From Halobacteriales archaeon (GTDB lineage: Archaea; Halobacteriota; Halobacteria; Halobacteriales; SKSH01), in the NCBI GenBank assembly GCA_007118145.1, contig SKSD01000063.1:1-33666 (forward strand): a stretch of DNA of 33,666 bases. The letters run 5' to 3'. Under the pieces are notes generated by a model. It made no database searches. It had not been told where the DNA came from and worked only from the letters and a program-made list of their open reading frames with translations. Position 1 is the first letter of the stretch, and the number at the start of each line of letters is the position of its first letter. Below, piece by piece: positions 15,342 through 23,715 of this stretch. The position numbers and the translations under genes are program-made.

Positions 15342-16070
15342 ATGGGCAAACAGCCACACCTCCTCATCGATGAGGACGATATCCATGATATCGCCATCCT
15401 CCCGGGCGATCCCGACCGTGTGCAGCGTATCGCCGACAGATGCTCGAGCCATGAACACGTCTCGCATAACCGAGAGTATCAGGTGACGAATGCCGAGGTC
15501 GACGGACGCCCACTGACCATCTGCTCGACCGGCATCGGCTCACCCTCAGCTGCCATCGCGATGGAGGAACTCTGTCGCCTCGGGGTCGATACCTTCCTCC
15601 GCGTCGGTACCTGTGGTGCATTACAGTCTGAGATCGAAATCGGCGAGTTCATCATCGCCACCGCGGCCGCCAAGGATGAGGGGACGACGAAGCGATATGA
15701 GCGTTCGACACTCCCTGCCGTCGCCGACTTGACCGTGGTATCTGAGCTTGTCGATGCAGCAAAGACACGTGGTGAGGATACCCATATCGGACCCATCGTG
15801 ACGGATGATGCGTTCTACGCCGAGACGGATGCATACGTCCAGGCGTGGGAGACGGCCAACCTCCTCGCGGTCGAGATGGAAGCTGCTTCCATCTTCACCA
15901 TCGCACGACGATACGGGCGTCGTTCGGGTGCCATCTGCACGGTCGATGGCAACCTCGTCCGCGGGACGCAAAAGGGTGAGACAACGGGTGATCAAGAGCT
16001 CCCCGAGGCATCAGACGAGGCCATCGATAGTGCGATCGATATCGCCCTAACGGCGGTGACATCGCTTTGA
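15342..16070 (+). CDS. udp: Nucleoside phosphorylase (uridine phosphorylase type)
   Basis: A 242-residue PNP/UDP family enzyme that splits nucleosides with phosphate in salvage or ribonucleoside catabolism. It shows AILPGDPDRVQRIAD at the N-terminus, GIGSPSAAIAMEEL, the phosphate-binding RVGTCGAL, and the ribose-binding VEMEAASIFTIARRYG near residues 169-184. The length and the MEEL segment fit hexameric uridine phosphorylases, but haloarchaeal members may take other nucleosides such as guanosine, so specificity is not settled. The small membrane protein starting 40 nt later could be co-transcribed. Confidence 0.9.
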   Translation: MGKQPHLLIDEDDIHDIAILPGDPDRVQRIADRCSSHEHVSHNREYQVTNAEVDGRPLTICSTGIGSPSAAIAMEELCRLGVDTFLRVGTCGALQSEIEIGEFIIATAAAKDEGTTKRYERSTLPAVADLTVVSELVDAAKTRGEDTHIGPIVTDDAFYAETDAYVQAWETANLLAVEMEAASIFTIARRYGRRSGAICTVDGNLVRGTQKGETTGDQELPEASDEAIDSAIDIALTAVTSL

Positions 16071-16110
16071 GCATGTATCTGACCAATCGCCTCCAACATG
16101 AGGTGTACCC

Positions 16111-16566
16111 ATGATCGCTGCGGTCACTCTCCCTGAGGTGCCGATACTCGGGGTAATCACCGGGATGCTGGCTGCATTGTTCATGCTCGCGGTTGTCAGG
16201 CTGTTCGGTGGCACGACCGACCCGCTCTATCAGGTGGCATCGCTCAGTTGGCCACGCGATATCGAGTCGGTCACGCCAGCACATGCCGTGACGGGGTTCA
16301 TCCTCATGGGTGGCCTGGGTGGGCTGATCTTCGTATTGATCGTCCCAGCGATGGGGTTCATCGCCGACAGGGGCATACCTCCATCGAGTGGGGCCGCCGG
16401 GCTTGTCGCCGCAGGTATATTCATCCTGTATGTCGAGATCGGCGGCAGGTTGGAGTCGGACAACCCACCGGAGATACGGATGCGATCGGCATGGTTCGTC
16501 GGGGCTGCGGTGTACGCTGTGGTGATCCTGTTCGGATTCGAATTGCTGGCCGGTTGGTTCATCTGA
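16111..16566 (+). CDS. Four-helix membrane protein of unknown function
   Basis: A 151-residue protein with four predicted transmembrane helices (about residues 10-33, 58-85, 92-112, 126-150). A polar loop between helices 1 and 2 reads TTDPLYQVASLSWPRDIESVTPAHA. I do not recognise a named family. It lies 90 nt upstream of two paralogous TrkA-C membrane proteins on the same strand and may work with them, though the gap is large enough for a separate promoter. A haloarchaeal membrane protein of this size next to TrkA-C genes would support that idea. Confidence 0.75.
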   Translation: MIAAVTLPEVPILGVITGMLAALFMLAVVRLFGGTTDPLYQVASLSWPRDIESVTPAHAVTGFILMGGLGGLIFVLIVPAMGFIADRGIPPSSGAAGLVAAGIFILYVEIGGRLESDNPPEIRMRSAWFVGAAVYAVVILFGFELLAGWFI

Positions 16567-16656
16567 CCGCTCTCCTCCCCGGTATCGCAGACGTCACGGT
16601 GCTGTCTCAGACGGTATTTCGAGCCGTTACGCGTATTACCCCCCGTTCCCTTTTCG

Positions 16657-17874
16657 ATGGCGATGCCATCGCTCGTCGTTGAAGTCCTCCTCGGCATATA
16701 TCTGGGGCTACTGACGGGGATCATCCCGGCATTGATCGCGGGTGGACTCGGCTTTCTCTTCAAGTACCTCACCGGTGTGACCCTTCCAGGGCTTGGTGTG
16801 GTCGTCCTGGCCGTCGCCATCGCCGGCGTGAGTGGGGGTCTGCTCGGGTTGATCGACCCTGATATCGCACAGTCGCCACGACTCCTCGTCGCACTGGTCA
16901 TCGTGATGATGCTCTCGCTGTACTCCCATGCCCAGGGGGACAAGCTCGGTGCCCAGCTCCCGAGACGGTTCTCGTTTCGCGAACTCGGGACGAGGACACT
17001 CTCAGGCGAGGTGATCTTCAACGTCGGTGGGATCGGTCGTGTCGAGGTCACCCCGTTCGGTGATATCCAGGATCTCGAGGGCTATCCCCCACTATCGACC
17101 GAGTTACGAGCTGAACTTACCGCAGACCGATGGGAGTTCTCATCAGATCTCCCGATTGAAGCCATCGAGACACGCCTTGAAGAACGGCTGATGGCCAGTT
17201 ATGAGCTGACCGAGGTCGAGGTCGAGATCGATAACAAAGGGAGGGCGAGGATCGCTGCCGCACCACCGATGGGAAGCCTCTCAAAGCGTGTTGGATCCGG
17301 TGAGCGCGCCGTCTCGATCAATGCGCTCATCCCGACAGGTATCTCACGAGGCGAGCGTGTGTCATTGACGCTGCCCGACCGGACGATCGAGGGCAGGGTA
17401 TTGAGCGCACGGTCAGATCCGAAGGCAGCAACACCGGTCTTCACCGATGGTGGTGAAACAGCACCACCACCACAGCGAGCCGCCCCACAAACGACCGGTG
17501 GGGAGGGTCGGATCACCGTCGCCGTACAGGGTGAGGAGGCAGTCGAGTTGCTCAATCACACCCGTGCACGTGTGGTCGTCCTCCCTCGTGGCCTCGCACT
17601 CGAGTACCGTTCGGTGAGGACGATCCGCGAGGCAGGTAACCGGTTCACCCGCATGCACATCAGACACGATGTCGATGAGCTCAGTGTGGCTGAGCTGGTC
17701 GGCGACCTGGACGTGAAGATACTGGCGACCAGAGCCGGTGGCGACCGTACCGAGGCCGTGCCGAGAGGCTGGCAGATCGACCCTCGCGGTCGGACGACGA
17801 TCACCGCGGGTGATGAGATCATCGCAGCCGGGAAACCCGAGGCAGTCACACAGCTTGAGGAGCGGGTACGATGA
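16657..17874 (+). CDS. Membrane-anchored TrkA-C domain protein, paralogue 1
   Basis: A 405-residue protein. Three hydrophobic helices occupy residues about 8-35, 44-66 and 75-90. A middle domain (about 115-300) has the motif DIQDLEGYPPLS at 136-147 and a Pro/Gln-rich linker. The C-terminus (about 315-405) resembles a TrkA-C/RCK-C domain, ending in LTITAGDEIIAAGKPEA-like sequence (observed: TTITAGDEIIAAGKPEAVTQ). There is no TVGYGD pore motif and no GxGxxG nucleotide-binding TrkA-N fold, so it is not a classical K+ channel. TrkA-C domains often bind c-di-AMP or other ligands, making ligand-gated transport plausible. The stop overlaps the start of paralogue 2, implying equal expression and probably a hetero-oligomer. 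Confidence 0.82.
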   Translation: MAMPSLVVEVLLGIYLGLLTGIIPALIAGGLGFLFKYLTGVTLPGLGVVVLAVAIAGVSGGLLGLIDPDIAQSPRLLVALVIVMMLSLYSHAQGDKLGAQLPRRFSFRELGTRTLSGEVIFNVGGIGRVEVTPFGDIQDLEGYPPLSTELRAELTADRWEFSSDLPIEAIETRLEERLMASYELTEVEVEIDNKGRARIAAAPPMGSLSKRVGSGERAVSINALIPTGISRGERVSLTLPDRTIEGRVLSARSDPKAATPVFTDGGETAPPPQRAAPQTTGGEGRITVAVQGEEAVELLNHTRARVVVLPRGLALEYRSVRTIREAGNRFTRMHIRHDVDELSVAELVGDLDVKILATRAGGDRTEAVPRGWQIDPRGRTTITAGDEIIAAGKPEAVTQLEERVR

Positions 17875-19010
17875 TGCCCCTTGTTACCGCCGATGAGTTG
17901 CTGACACTGGGCAGTAGGATGGCCGCACTGGCCGGTCTCGCGTTACTCGTCACCATCATCTCCGCCGCCATCTATCGCTGGCTCCTCAATGAGGAGCTCC
18001 CACAGGGTATCGGATTATTGCTCGGTGCCTCGGCGATCGCCATCGTCTTGAACACGACGGCAACGCTGAGCCAATCGATCGGCGGGACGACCGAGTTGTT
18101 GACACCACAGGCAGCCAGTTTCACGGTCCTCTCGTTCCTCGTCGGTGGTTTCGCGAGCGAAGCCGGGCGCATCGGAGGGGACCGACTCGGTCGGCGGTTC
18201 ATCCCGGCGACGGGTATCCCATCACTCGATCGCGATGTGACCTCGTTCATCAAGGGTCGTGGTCGGGTGATCCGCGTCGAGGTGCCAGCGGAGATACAGG
18301 ATATCGACGGCTACGAACCCGTCCGTCTCGACCTCAAGGACGACCTTGCTGGCTCGGTCATGACCTTCCCGAGTGGCCTGACACGTGAGGAGCTCATCGA
18401 GGCATTCGTCGCCCGGGTCCAGCAAGATACCGGTATCCAGAAGATCGATGTCGAGTTCTCTCCCGCTGGTGAGATCACATACCTCGCCGTCGGTCGTGGT
18501 GAGGCAGGTATCGGTCACACACTCCCTCCGGGTGAGGTGGCTGTCGCGATACGTGCCGATCCGGCGTTCTCTGCAAGTCCTGGTGATCAGGTCCGCGTCT
18601 GGCGTGTCGACCCCGAGCCGAAACGGCTGCTCACCGCCGAGGTGCGAGGTATCATCGAGGATATCGTCACGGTCAGTGTGCCTGAGGACGATGTCGACCT
18701 CCTCGATGCGGAATCAGGGTATCGCATCGTCACACTGCCAAAGACACCCCGACCAGACCGTGAGTTCGCCGGCGTGCTCAGGCGGGCGAACGAATCGGTC
18801 ATCCAAACGGTGATCGGGCCATCGAGCGAGCTCATCGGAGCGGAGATTAGCCAGGTGGGTGTCACGATACTCACCATCGAGGCAGAGGATGGCTCGATCG
18901 ACGCCCTTCCCGAGCCAGACACGCCGTTAAGTGCCGGTGATACGGTCATCTCGATGGGTCGTCCAGATGCCCTCCGACGGTTCGAGCTCTTGGCGCAAGG
19001 TACTTCCTGA
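17871..19010 (+). CDS. Membrane-anchored TrkA-C domain protein, paralogue 2
   Basis: A 379-residue protein with the same architecture as its upstream neighbour: three helices (about 15-38, 46-66, 80-97), a middle domain carrying EIQDIDGYEPVRLDL at 141-155, and a TrkA-C-like end with PLSAGDTVISMGRPDALRRFE near 350-372. Like its partner it lacks a selectivity filter and a dinucleotide-binding fold. The ATG overlaps the preceding stop by four bases (ATGA), with a second ATG three bases later that could serve instead. The two proteins have diverged widely in sequence, suggesting an old duplication with distinct roles in one complex. Function is unknown; association with ion transport is inferred only from the TrkA-C region. 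Confidence 0.82.
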   Translation: MMPLVTADELLTLGSRMAALAGLALLVTIISAAIYRWLLNEELPQGIGLLLGASAIAIVLNTTATLSQSIGGTTELLTPQAASFTVLSFLVGGFASEAGRIGGDRLGRRFIPATGIPSLDRDVTSFIKGRGRVIRVEVPAEIQDIDGYEPVRLDLKDDLAGSVMTFPSGLTREELIEAFVARVQQDTGIQKIDVEFSPAGEITYLAVGRGEAGIGHTLPPGEVAVAIRADPAFSASPGDQVRVWRVDPEPKRLLTAEVRGIIEDIVTVSVPEDDVDLLDAESGYRIVTLPKTPRPDREFAGVLRRANESVIQTVIGPSSELIGAEISQVGVTILTIEAEDGSIDALPEPDTPLSAGDTVISMGRPDALRRFELLAQGTS

Positions 19011-19030
19011 TCGATGGATGAATCACACGT

Positions 19031-19306
19031 ATGCACTGGCGGCTATTCGCTGATCTCGCCGAGGCTGCCGAGACACGTGAGGTGAGCCTCGATCTTGACG
19101 CGGAGGCTACCGTCGACGACGCACTCGAGACACTCGTCGAGCGCCACCCAGAGCTTCGCGAACATGTCTACGAAGACGGCCGACTTGCCGGGCATCTAAC
19201 GGTCTTGCGCAACGGGTCGAACATCGAGACGGAGGCAGATGGTCTCGCGACCAAGATAACACCCGATGACGAGCTCGCCCTCTTCCCCCCGATCAGTGGC
19301 GGCTGA
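19031..19306 (+). CDS. samp1: SAMP1-type ubiquitin-like small archaeal modifier
   Basis: A 91-residue MoaD/ThiS-fold protein. The N-terminus MHWRLFADLAEAAETREV and the C-terminal ELALFPPISGG match haloarchaeal SAMP1. The terminal Gly-Gly is the residue pair adenylated by the E1-like UbaA and then joined to lysines of target proteins (sampylation); MoaD-like sulfur donation to molybdopterin is the other known role. All family features are intact. Its last 14 bases overlap, tail to tail, the end of the GNAT gene on the other strand. A weak TATA-like GTACTTCCT lies about 27 nt before the start, inside the end of the upstream gene. Confidence 0.92.
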   Translation: MHWRLFADLAEAAETREVSLDLDAEATVDDALETLVERHPELREHVYEDGRLAGHLTVLRNGSNIETEADGLATKITPDDELALFPPISGG

Positions 19307-20273
19307 GACGCTCGGTTGCGGTCAGATCGGCTGAGACGACGAAGTCCGGATGTTCGGCAATCTCTGCGCGGAGTAGCGCGGCATCGCTCACATGTGACGG
19401 CGTCTCCGGGACGAGCACGCGCGTCCGGTCCGCACCGATCGACGCGGCATCGGCGGCGATGGCATCGAGCAGTGCCGCGGCCACCGGAACCTCCTCCCAC
19501 ACCGCCACACCGTACTCTGCGACCGTGTACGGGTCGCCGTCTTCGTCCTCACGCTCGAAGGTGCGTGTCCGGTAGCTCATGCCATCAGCCCCGCCTGGCG
19601 TATTGATGGCGATGACCGCCGTCTCCTCAGCCGCCCTGGCGAGCGTTGCCGGGGTCAACTCGCTCACCGCCCAGGACTCATCGAGCGAGAGTGTCAATCC
19701 ACGCAATGCACGTGCCACTGCAGAACCCTGGAACGCGTTCCACGCTGCCTTCGGATCATCCGTTACCGAGACAGCAACCGAGGCGGGGAGATAGGGCCGT
19801 TCGGGGTCGTCGAGATACTGACTGGCGATACCGGACTGCGCTGGGTCGGGATGTACCCACCGGAAGGCACACGTTGGCCGATACCCAGATGACCGTGCCT
19901 GGCCGAGACCGGCGACGTTCCACGAGAACACCATCGCACGCATCACCGATGCACCCTGGTCGGACGCCCAATCGAACAGCGCGGCGGTGAGTCGTCGACT
20001 CAGGTGAAGACCACGGTAATCGGGGTGCACCCGAAGACCCTGTCCCCACGCCTCATGGTCGGATAGGATGACACTCTGCGCGATCGCGACAGCGTGACCC
20101 TCCACCTCGGCGACGAGCGTCCGTTTGGGTTGGTCACCAGGCTCGATCCATTGCGGGAACACACGCCCGAGGTAGTCTCCGCCGTCTCGGTCAGGCCATG
20201 TATCTGCGGTGATCGACCTGATATCGTCGTGATCATCCACCCTGGCATCCCGGATGCTTACCTCCTCGCTCAT
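19293..20273 (-). CDS. GNAT family N-acetyltransferase
   Basis: A 326-residue protein. The first half is a GNAT fold: SIRDARVDDHDDIRSITADTW, then LRVHPDYRGLHLSRRLTAALFDWA, which is motif A for acetyl-CoA binding, and MVFSWNVAGLGQARSSGY. In motif A the usual second and third glycines of RGxGxG are His and Ser, so cofactor binding may be adjusted. The second half (about 170-326) may be a degenerate second GNAT unit or a substrate domain. Its ATG overlaps the gatD stop (ATGA), so it is translated with gatD. The acetylated substrate is unknown. The call rests on motif A and position. Confidence 0.85.
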   Translation of the reverse strand: MSEEVSIRDARVDDHDDIRSITADTWPDRDGGDYLGRVFPQWIEPGDQPKRTLVAEVEGHAVAIAQSVILSDHEAWGQGLRVHPDYRGLHLSRRLTAALFDWASDQGASVMRAMVFSWNVAGLGQARSSGYRPTCAFRWVHPDPAQSGIASQYLDDPERPYLPASVAVSVTDDPKAAWNAFQGSAVARALRGLTLSLDESWAVSELTPATLARAAEETAVIAINTPGGADGMSYRTRTFEREDEDGDPYTVAEYGVAVWEEVPVAAALLDAIAADAASIGADRTRVLVPETPSHVSDAALLRAEIAEHPDFVVSADLTATERLSRH

Positions 20274-21562
20274 GTCCAGGGGGCAGACCGATCGGTGAGC
20301 TCGCCAGCGAGTGAATCAGTCATCGTGGAGGCGACATCATCACTGTTGGCCAATGCCCACATCAGCTTCACCATGGCCGTCTCCGGGAGCATGTCACCAC
20401 CCTCGATCACACCGGCCTCGAGCAGGTCTCTGCCGGTATCGTAGACGCGATCGCATACACGACCCTCAATACACTGACTGGTCATGACGACGGTCGTCCC
20501 ACCATCGATCAACGCCGCCACACGATCGATATGGTCGGTATGGATATGTCCCAACCCCGTCCCCTCGATGACCAGACCGGCCTTGTCCTCGTAATGTTGA
20601 TAGATCGAGGAGTCCATCCCTGGGACGTACTTGAGCAACCCGACCTCAGATTCGAGCGCTGGTGCGATGGCTGGTTCACTAGCACCGCGCCGTTTAACAC
20701 CTGAGCGGAGGGTGACAGTACCATCATCGAAGTCGACCGTCCCGAGTGGGAGGCGACCGACCGTCTCGAACGCATCTCGTCGGCTGGTATGGTGCTTCCT
20801 GGTGCGAGTCCCTCGGTGGAGGGCGCACCGATTGTCACTCTCAGTCGCGTGCATGCAGACGACCACCTCTGCGAGGTCACTCTTGGCTGCCTCGACCGCA
20901 CAGACGGCGTTCATGACGTTATCGCTCGATGGCCGATCGGCCGATCGTTGACTCCCGGTGAACACGATAGGCACCGGTGTGTCGACCATGAACGAGATGG
21001 CTGCGGCGGTGTACTGCATCGTGTCCGTGCCGTGCATCACGACGATCCCATCGACACCCTCGGTGAGTTCGTCATAGATCGCCTGGGCGAGGTCCTGCCA
21101 GACGTTGGGGGTCATGTTCTCACTCAAGATATTCGCCACGACACGACCGCGATAGTTCGCACGGTCGGCGAGTTCCGGCACTGCCTTGAGGACATCCTCG
21201 GCATCGAATCGCGAGGTGACCGCCCCGGTGCGGTAATCGACCGTCGATGCGATCGTGCCACCGGTACTGATCAGCGATATCGTCGGTAACTCGGGGTCGG
21301 TGGTGACGACAGAGGTGGCCACCTCACCACCGGCATCGATATCGAGTGCGCCTGACTCCAATATATCGACACTCGCCTCCTCGCGCGTGATACCCACGTT
21401 GTAGCCATCGTCACCCTTGATGACCAGGTGCTCGGCTGTTGACGAGGGCATGACGATACCCTCATAACTGGCGGTGGCGGTCTCAACGGCCACGCGATCG
21501 CCTGGTTGCATGTCCACCCGTTTCGTCGTAGAACCATTCAAGGGATTCGGTTCGCTCGTCAC
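20270..21562 (-). CDS. gatD: Glu-tRNA(Gln) amidotransferase subunit D
   Basis: A 430-residue archaeal GatD. Paired with GatE (not in this window), it supplies ammonia for converting Glu-tRNA(Gln) to Gln-tRNA(Gln). After an N-terminal SH3-like domain (MQPGDRVAVETATASYEGIV) comes an asparaginase domain with the nucleophile Thr103 in STGGTIAS, Thr179-Asp180 in MHGTDTMQYTA, GSQRSADRPSSDN and a catalytic Lys near 227. The GTG start at 21562 directly follows the regulator's TAG with no gap. The internal ATG at 21511 (MQPGDRV) is an equally credible start and would shorten the protein by 17 residues. It sits between a wHTH regulator and a GNAT in one operon. Confidence 0.95.
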   Translation of the reverse strand: MTSEPNPLNGSTTKRVDMQPGDRVAVETATASYEGIVMPSSTAEHLVIKGDDGYNVGITREEASVDILESGALDIDAGGEVATSVVTTDPELPTISLISTGGTIASTVDYRTGAVTSRFDAEDVLKAVPELADRANYRGRVVANILSENMTPNVWQDLAQAIYDELTEGVDGIVVMHGTDTMQYTAAAISFMVDTPVPIVFTGSQRSADRPSSDNVMNAVCAVEAAKSDLAEVVVCMHATESDNRCALHRGTRTRKHHTSRRDAFETVGRLPLGTVDFDDGTVTLRSGVKRRGASEPAIAPALESEVGLLKYVPGMDSSIYQHYEDKAGLVIEGTGLGHIHTDHIDRVAALIDGGTTVVMTSQCIEGRVCDRVYDTGRDLLEAGVIEGGDMLPETAMVKLMWALANSDDVASTMTDSLAGELTDRSAPWT

Positions 21563-22222
21563 CTACTCAGCACGAACCCATCCCTCAGGTGCGTGCTGGA
21601 TGAGACCGGCCGCCTCCAACTGACTGAGACAGTGATGTGCCATCGCGGGTGAGATGGCAAAGCGTCTGGAGAGCTCCTCGACTGAACGTGGGCCGTCCTC
21701 GAGCTCATGCAGGATGTCGATGCCGAGGCGTCCACCCGAGCCCTCGAAGAGATCGTCGAGGAGACGTTCATAGAGGTGGTTCATCTCGCCATGGACGAAG
21801 CGCTGTGCGCGAGATAGCTCGGCGGCGAGTGACTCGAGCTCTTCAAGATGGTTGATCAGCGAGAGCGGGTCGCGCGTATCCTCACCCTCAACTTCGAGGT
21901 TGATTTCGAGCTTTGAGAAACGGTGTTCGTCCAACGAACTCGGCGGTAGATAGCCATTGGTCGTCCCGAACTCGTGTGGTGCGATGGTGATCTCGAGGCG
22001 TTGTGCCTGTACGATCGAGAAGTACTTTCGTCGATCCTCGGCATTGGTGTACTCGATCAGCCCAGCCTGCTCGAGACGGTGGAGATGATCGATCACCGCC
22101 TTCGGACTCACGCCAGTGACGTCACTGATCTCTGTCACGTAACACGGCTTTTGCGCGAGAAGCGCCAGAATCCGCCGACGGGTATCGTTCCCGAGGAGGT
22201 CGAGCAGCTCGGCGGAATCCAT
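21563..22222 (-). CDS. Two-wing HTH transcriptional regulator (ArsR-like)
   Basis: A 219-residue DNA-binding protein. Residues 1-60 form an ArsR-like winged helix (LLGNDTRRRILALLAQKPCYVTEISDVTGVSP then HLHRLEQAGLIEY). Residues about 165-215 form a second one (ILHELEDGPRSVEELSRRFAISP then CLSQLEAAGLIQ). A helical, Glu-rich linker (about 105-155) may dimerise. No Cys pair for metal binding is seen. It is the first gene of the regulator-gatD-GNAT operon, and may regulate itself. I cannot name the signal it senses. A minus-strand TATA box lies 29 nt before its ATG. Confidence 0.87.
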   Translation of the reverse strand: MDSAELLDLLGNDTRRRILALLAQKPCYVTEISDVTGVSPKAVIDHLHRLEQAGLIEYTNAEDRRKYFSIVQAQRLEITIAPHEFGTTNGYLPPSSLDEHRFSKLEINLEVEGEDTRDPLSLINHLEELESLAAELSRAQRFVHGEMNHLYERLLDDLFEGSGGRLGIDILHELEDGPRSVEELSRRFAISPAMAHHCLSQLEAAGLIQHAPEGWVRAE

Positions 22223-22246
22223 ACACGTATCGGTAATGGCCGAGCA

Positions 22247-22255
22247 TGGAAAAGG
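22247..22255 (-). promoter_or_regulatory. TATA box of the regulator-gatD-GNAT operon
   Basis: The minus strand reads CCTTTTCCA, centred about 29 nt before ATG 22222. Confidence 0.5.
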
Positions 22256-22327
22256 GTGTCTGCAGCCGTGTAGTCACGAAGCCACCGACAGGCCAGTCCT
22301 GCTTCATTCGGTGATACCTAGGCGATA

Positions 22328-22336
22328 GATTTTTCT
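22328..22336 (+). promoter_or_regulatory. TATA box of the DUF5802 gene
   Basis: AGATTTTTC at 22328-22336, about 32 nt before ATG 22364. The in-frame ATG at 22349 is only 17 nt away, so it would precede the expected transcription start. Confidence 0.45.
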
Positions 22337-22363
22337 ACACACCGTAGTATGGTATCACATCGC

Positions 22364-22723
22364 ATGTTCGAGCCGTTTTCGAACAGCTACTACATCGGTC
22401 GGATGTTCGTCACACCGACCGATACGGACCGCCCTCGCATGCAGCAAGCGAACCTCGAATGGATAAACGAGGAGTTCATCGCCGCCGAGGAATCACTCAC
22501 ACGCCTTGATCAGCCACTGGTGATGAAACTGGGCTCTCGACACTTCCCTGTCCACGGTGATAAGGAGGTACCAGAGGGTACGCTCGCCATGCCTGACGAT
22601 TTCCTCAGGAACACCGATGTTGAGAACCCACCGTCAGTCTGTAGCGTCCTGCTCGCCAAGGGTGAGCGAGCCAAGCAGCTACTCTGGTTGACTGGCCATG
22701 CACCGTTCGAAGTCGGCAATTAA
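22364..22723 (+). CDS. DUF5802-like haloarchaeal protein
   Basis: A 119-residue soluble protein beginning MFEPFSNSYYIGRMFVTPTD. From memory this N-terminus and the later LDQPLVMKLGSRHFPVHGD resemble the small haloarchaeal family DUF5802. No enzyme motif, membrane segment or Cys cluster is visible. Function is unknown. I start at the ATG at 22364, because the promoter would otherwise be too close and the family starts here. The TATA box of the next gene overlaps this gene's stop codon. Confidence 0.75.
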   Translation: MFEPFSNSYYIGRMFVTPTDTDRPRMQQANLEWINEEFIAAEESLTRLDQPLVMKLGSRHFPVHGDKEVPEGTLAMPDDFLRNTDVENPPSVCSVLLAKGERAKQLLWLTGHAPFEVGN

Positions 22724-22728
22724 GTAAT
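22720..22728 (+). promoter_or_regulatory. TATA box of the Vms1-like gene
   Basis: TTAAGTAAT, centred 29 nt before ATG 22753. It includes the TAA stop of the preceding gene. Confidence 0.5.
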
Positions 22729-22752
22729 CTCGGCATCGAGGGTAGCCCACGG

Positions 22753-23661
22753 ATGCTCGATGCGCTCCTTGGACGGGCTCGACTGAAAGAACAGATCGAT
22801 GAGTTGGAACGGCGGCTCGCCACATGTAACGACGAAATCGAGCGTCTGGAGTCACAGCTGTGCTCGACCGATGAGCGTCGTAAAGAGGCCATCAGGGACC
22901 ATCAGACCGCTCGTGAGGAGGTGCACCGCCTGGAAGATCGCATCGAACAACTCGAAGACCGCGTCGAGCGATCGACACAGGACACAGAGGTCACCGAGCG
23001 AGGTGTCCATCCGATCTCATACAGACGGATGTCGAGGCTTCTCGAGCGGTTGAAAAGCTTCGATACCGGAGCTGAGGGTGCATATTCCGCGATGATCACT
23101 AGCGCCCTCCCGCCTGAGGTGTCCGATCACTTCAACGCACGCCAGCACCTCGTCCGGGAGGTCATCCCATGTCTCTGTCTCTTCGATGATGAGGGGGTGA
23201 TCGAACTTGCGCTCGAGCCACCACGGCCACCGGAGGCCTTCGAGGCATGGGACCGCACCTTCACACTCGAGGATGAATGGTTCGTCCCCAGCGGTCGGTT
23301 CGCCTTCTCACTCGTGCGGAGCGATCTCTTCGCAATCGGCCGATACGATGGCGAGACACTCACCAACATCGAGGGATTCGAGTCCGACGTCATGGGTCGT
23401 CACTCGAAAGGCGGCTATTCACAGGCACGCTTCGAACGTCGGCGAGAGGAGCAAATCGACCGACATCTCGAACAGGCAAGCACACGCATCGATGCGTATC
23501 ACCGGGATGAGCCACTCATCCTCACGGGATCGAAATCGGTCATCGACACACTCGACGTCGCTGCCGACGTGCATGCGACCGTGGATGCATCAGGGTCACC
23601 GGATGACGCACTGGCGTCCGCCTTCGAGGAGTTCTGGACGACGACCGTACATCGACTCTGA
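22753..23661 (+). CDS. Vms1/Ankzf1-type release factor (VLRF1 domain)
   Basis: A 302-residue protein. Residues about 8-75 form a charged coiled coil (DELERRLATCNDEIERLESQ and following). Residues about 105-302 resemble the Vms1/eRF1-like VLRF1 domain, with the candidate catalytic loop KGGYSQARFERRREEQ near 219-234; Gln224 would correspond to the Gln of eukaryotic Vms1. Vms1/ANKZF1 cleaves peptidyl-tRNA on stalled ribosomes in ribosome quality control, so a similar rescue role is likely here. In eukaryotes the order of parts differs and an ankyrin segment is added. It has its own promoter. Family call is good, the activity is inferred. Confidence 0.85.
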   Translation: MLDALLGRARLKEQIDELERRLATCNDEIERLESQLCSTDERRKEAIRDHQTAREEVHRLEDRIEQLEDRVERSTQDTEVTERGVHPISYRRMSRLLERLKSFDTGAEGAYSAMITSALPPEVSDHFNARQHLVREVIPCLCLFDDEGVIELALEPPRPPEAFEAWDRTFTLEDEWFVPSGRFAFSLVRSDLFAIGRYDGETLTNIEGFESDVMGRHSKGGYSQARFERRREEQIDRHLEQASTRIDAYHRDEPLILTGSKSVIDTLDVAADVHATVDASGSPDDALASAFEEFWTTTVHRL

Positions 23662-23685
23662 GGTGCACCTCGCCGGTTGTTTGAG

Positions 23686-23694
23686 ATTTATACG
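23686..23694 (+). promoter_or_regulatory. TATA box of the DUF1611/enolase operon
   Basis: ATTTATACG, centred about 26 nt before ATG 23716. This is one of the best TATA matches in the window. Confidence 0.6.
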
Positions 23695-23715
23695 TCCCCT
23701 CGGTGATGGTCAGGT

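Noticed and set aside
16230-17051. A 273-codon minus-strand frame across the membrane protein and the first TrkA-C gene
   Set aside because: It spans two genes and the gap between them in antisense, is Ser/Pro/Thr-rich, and has no motif.
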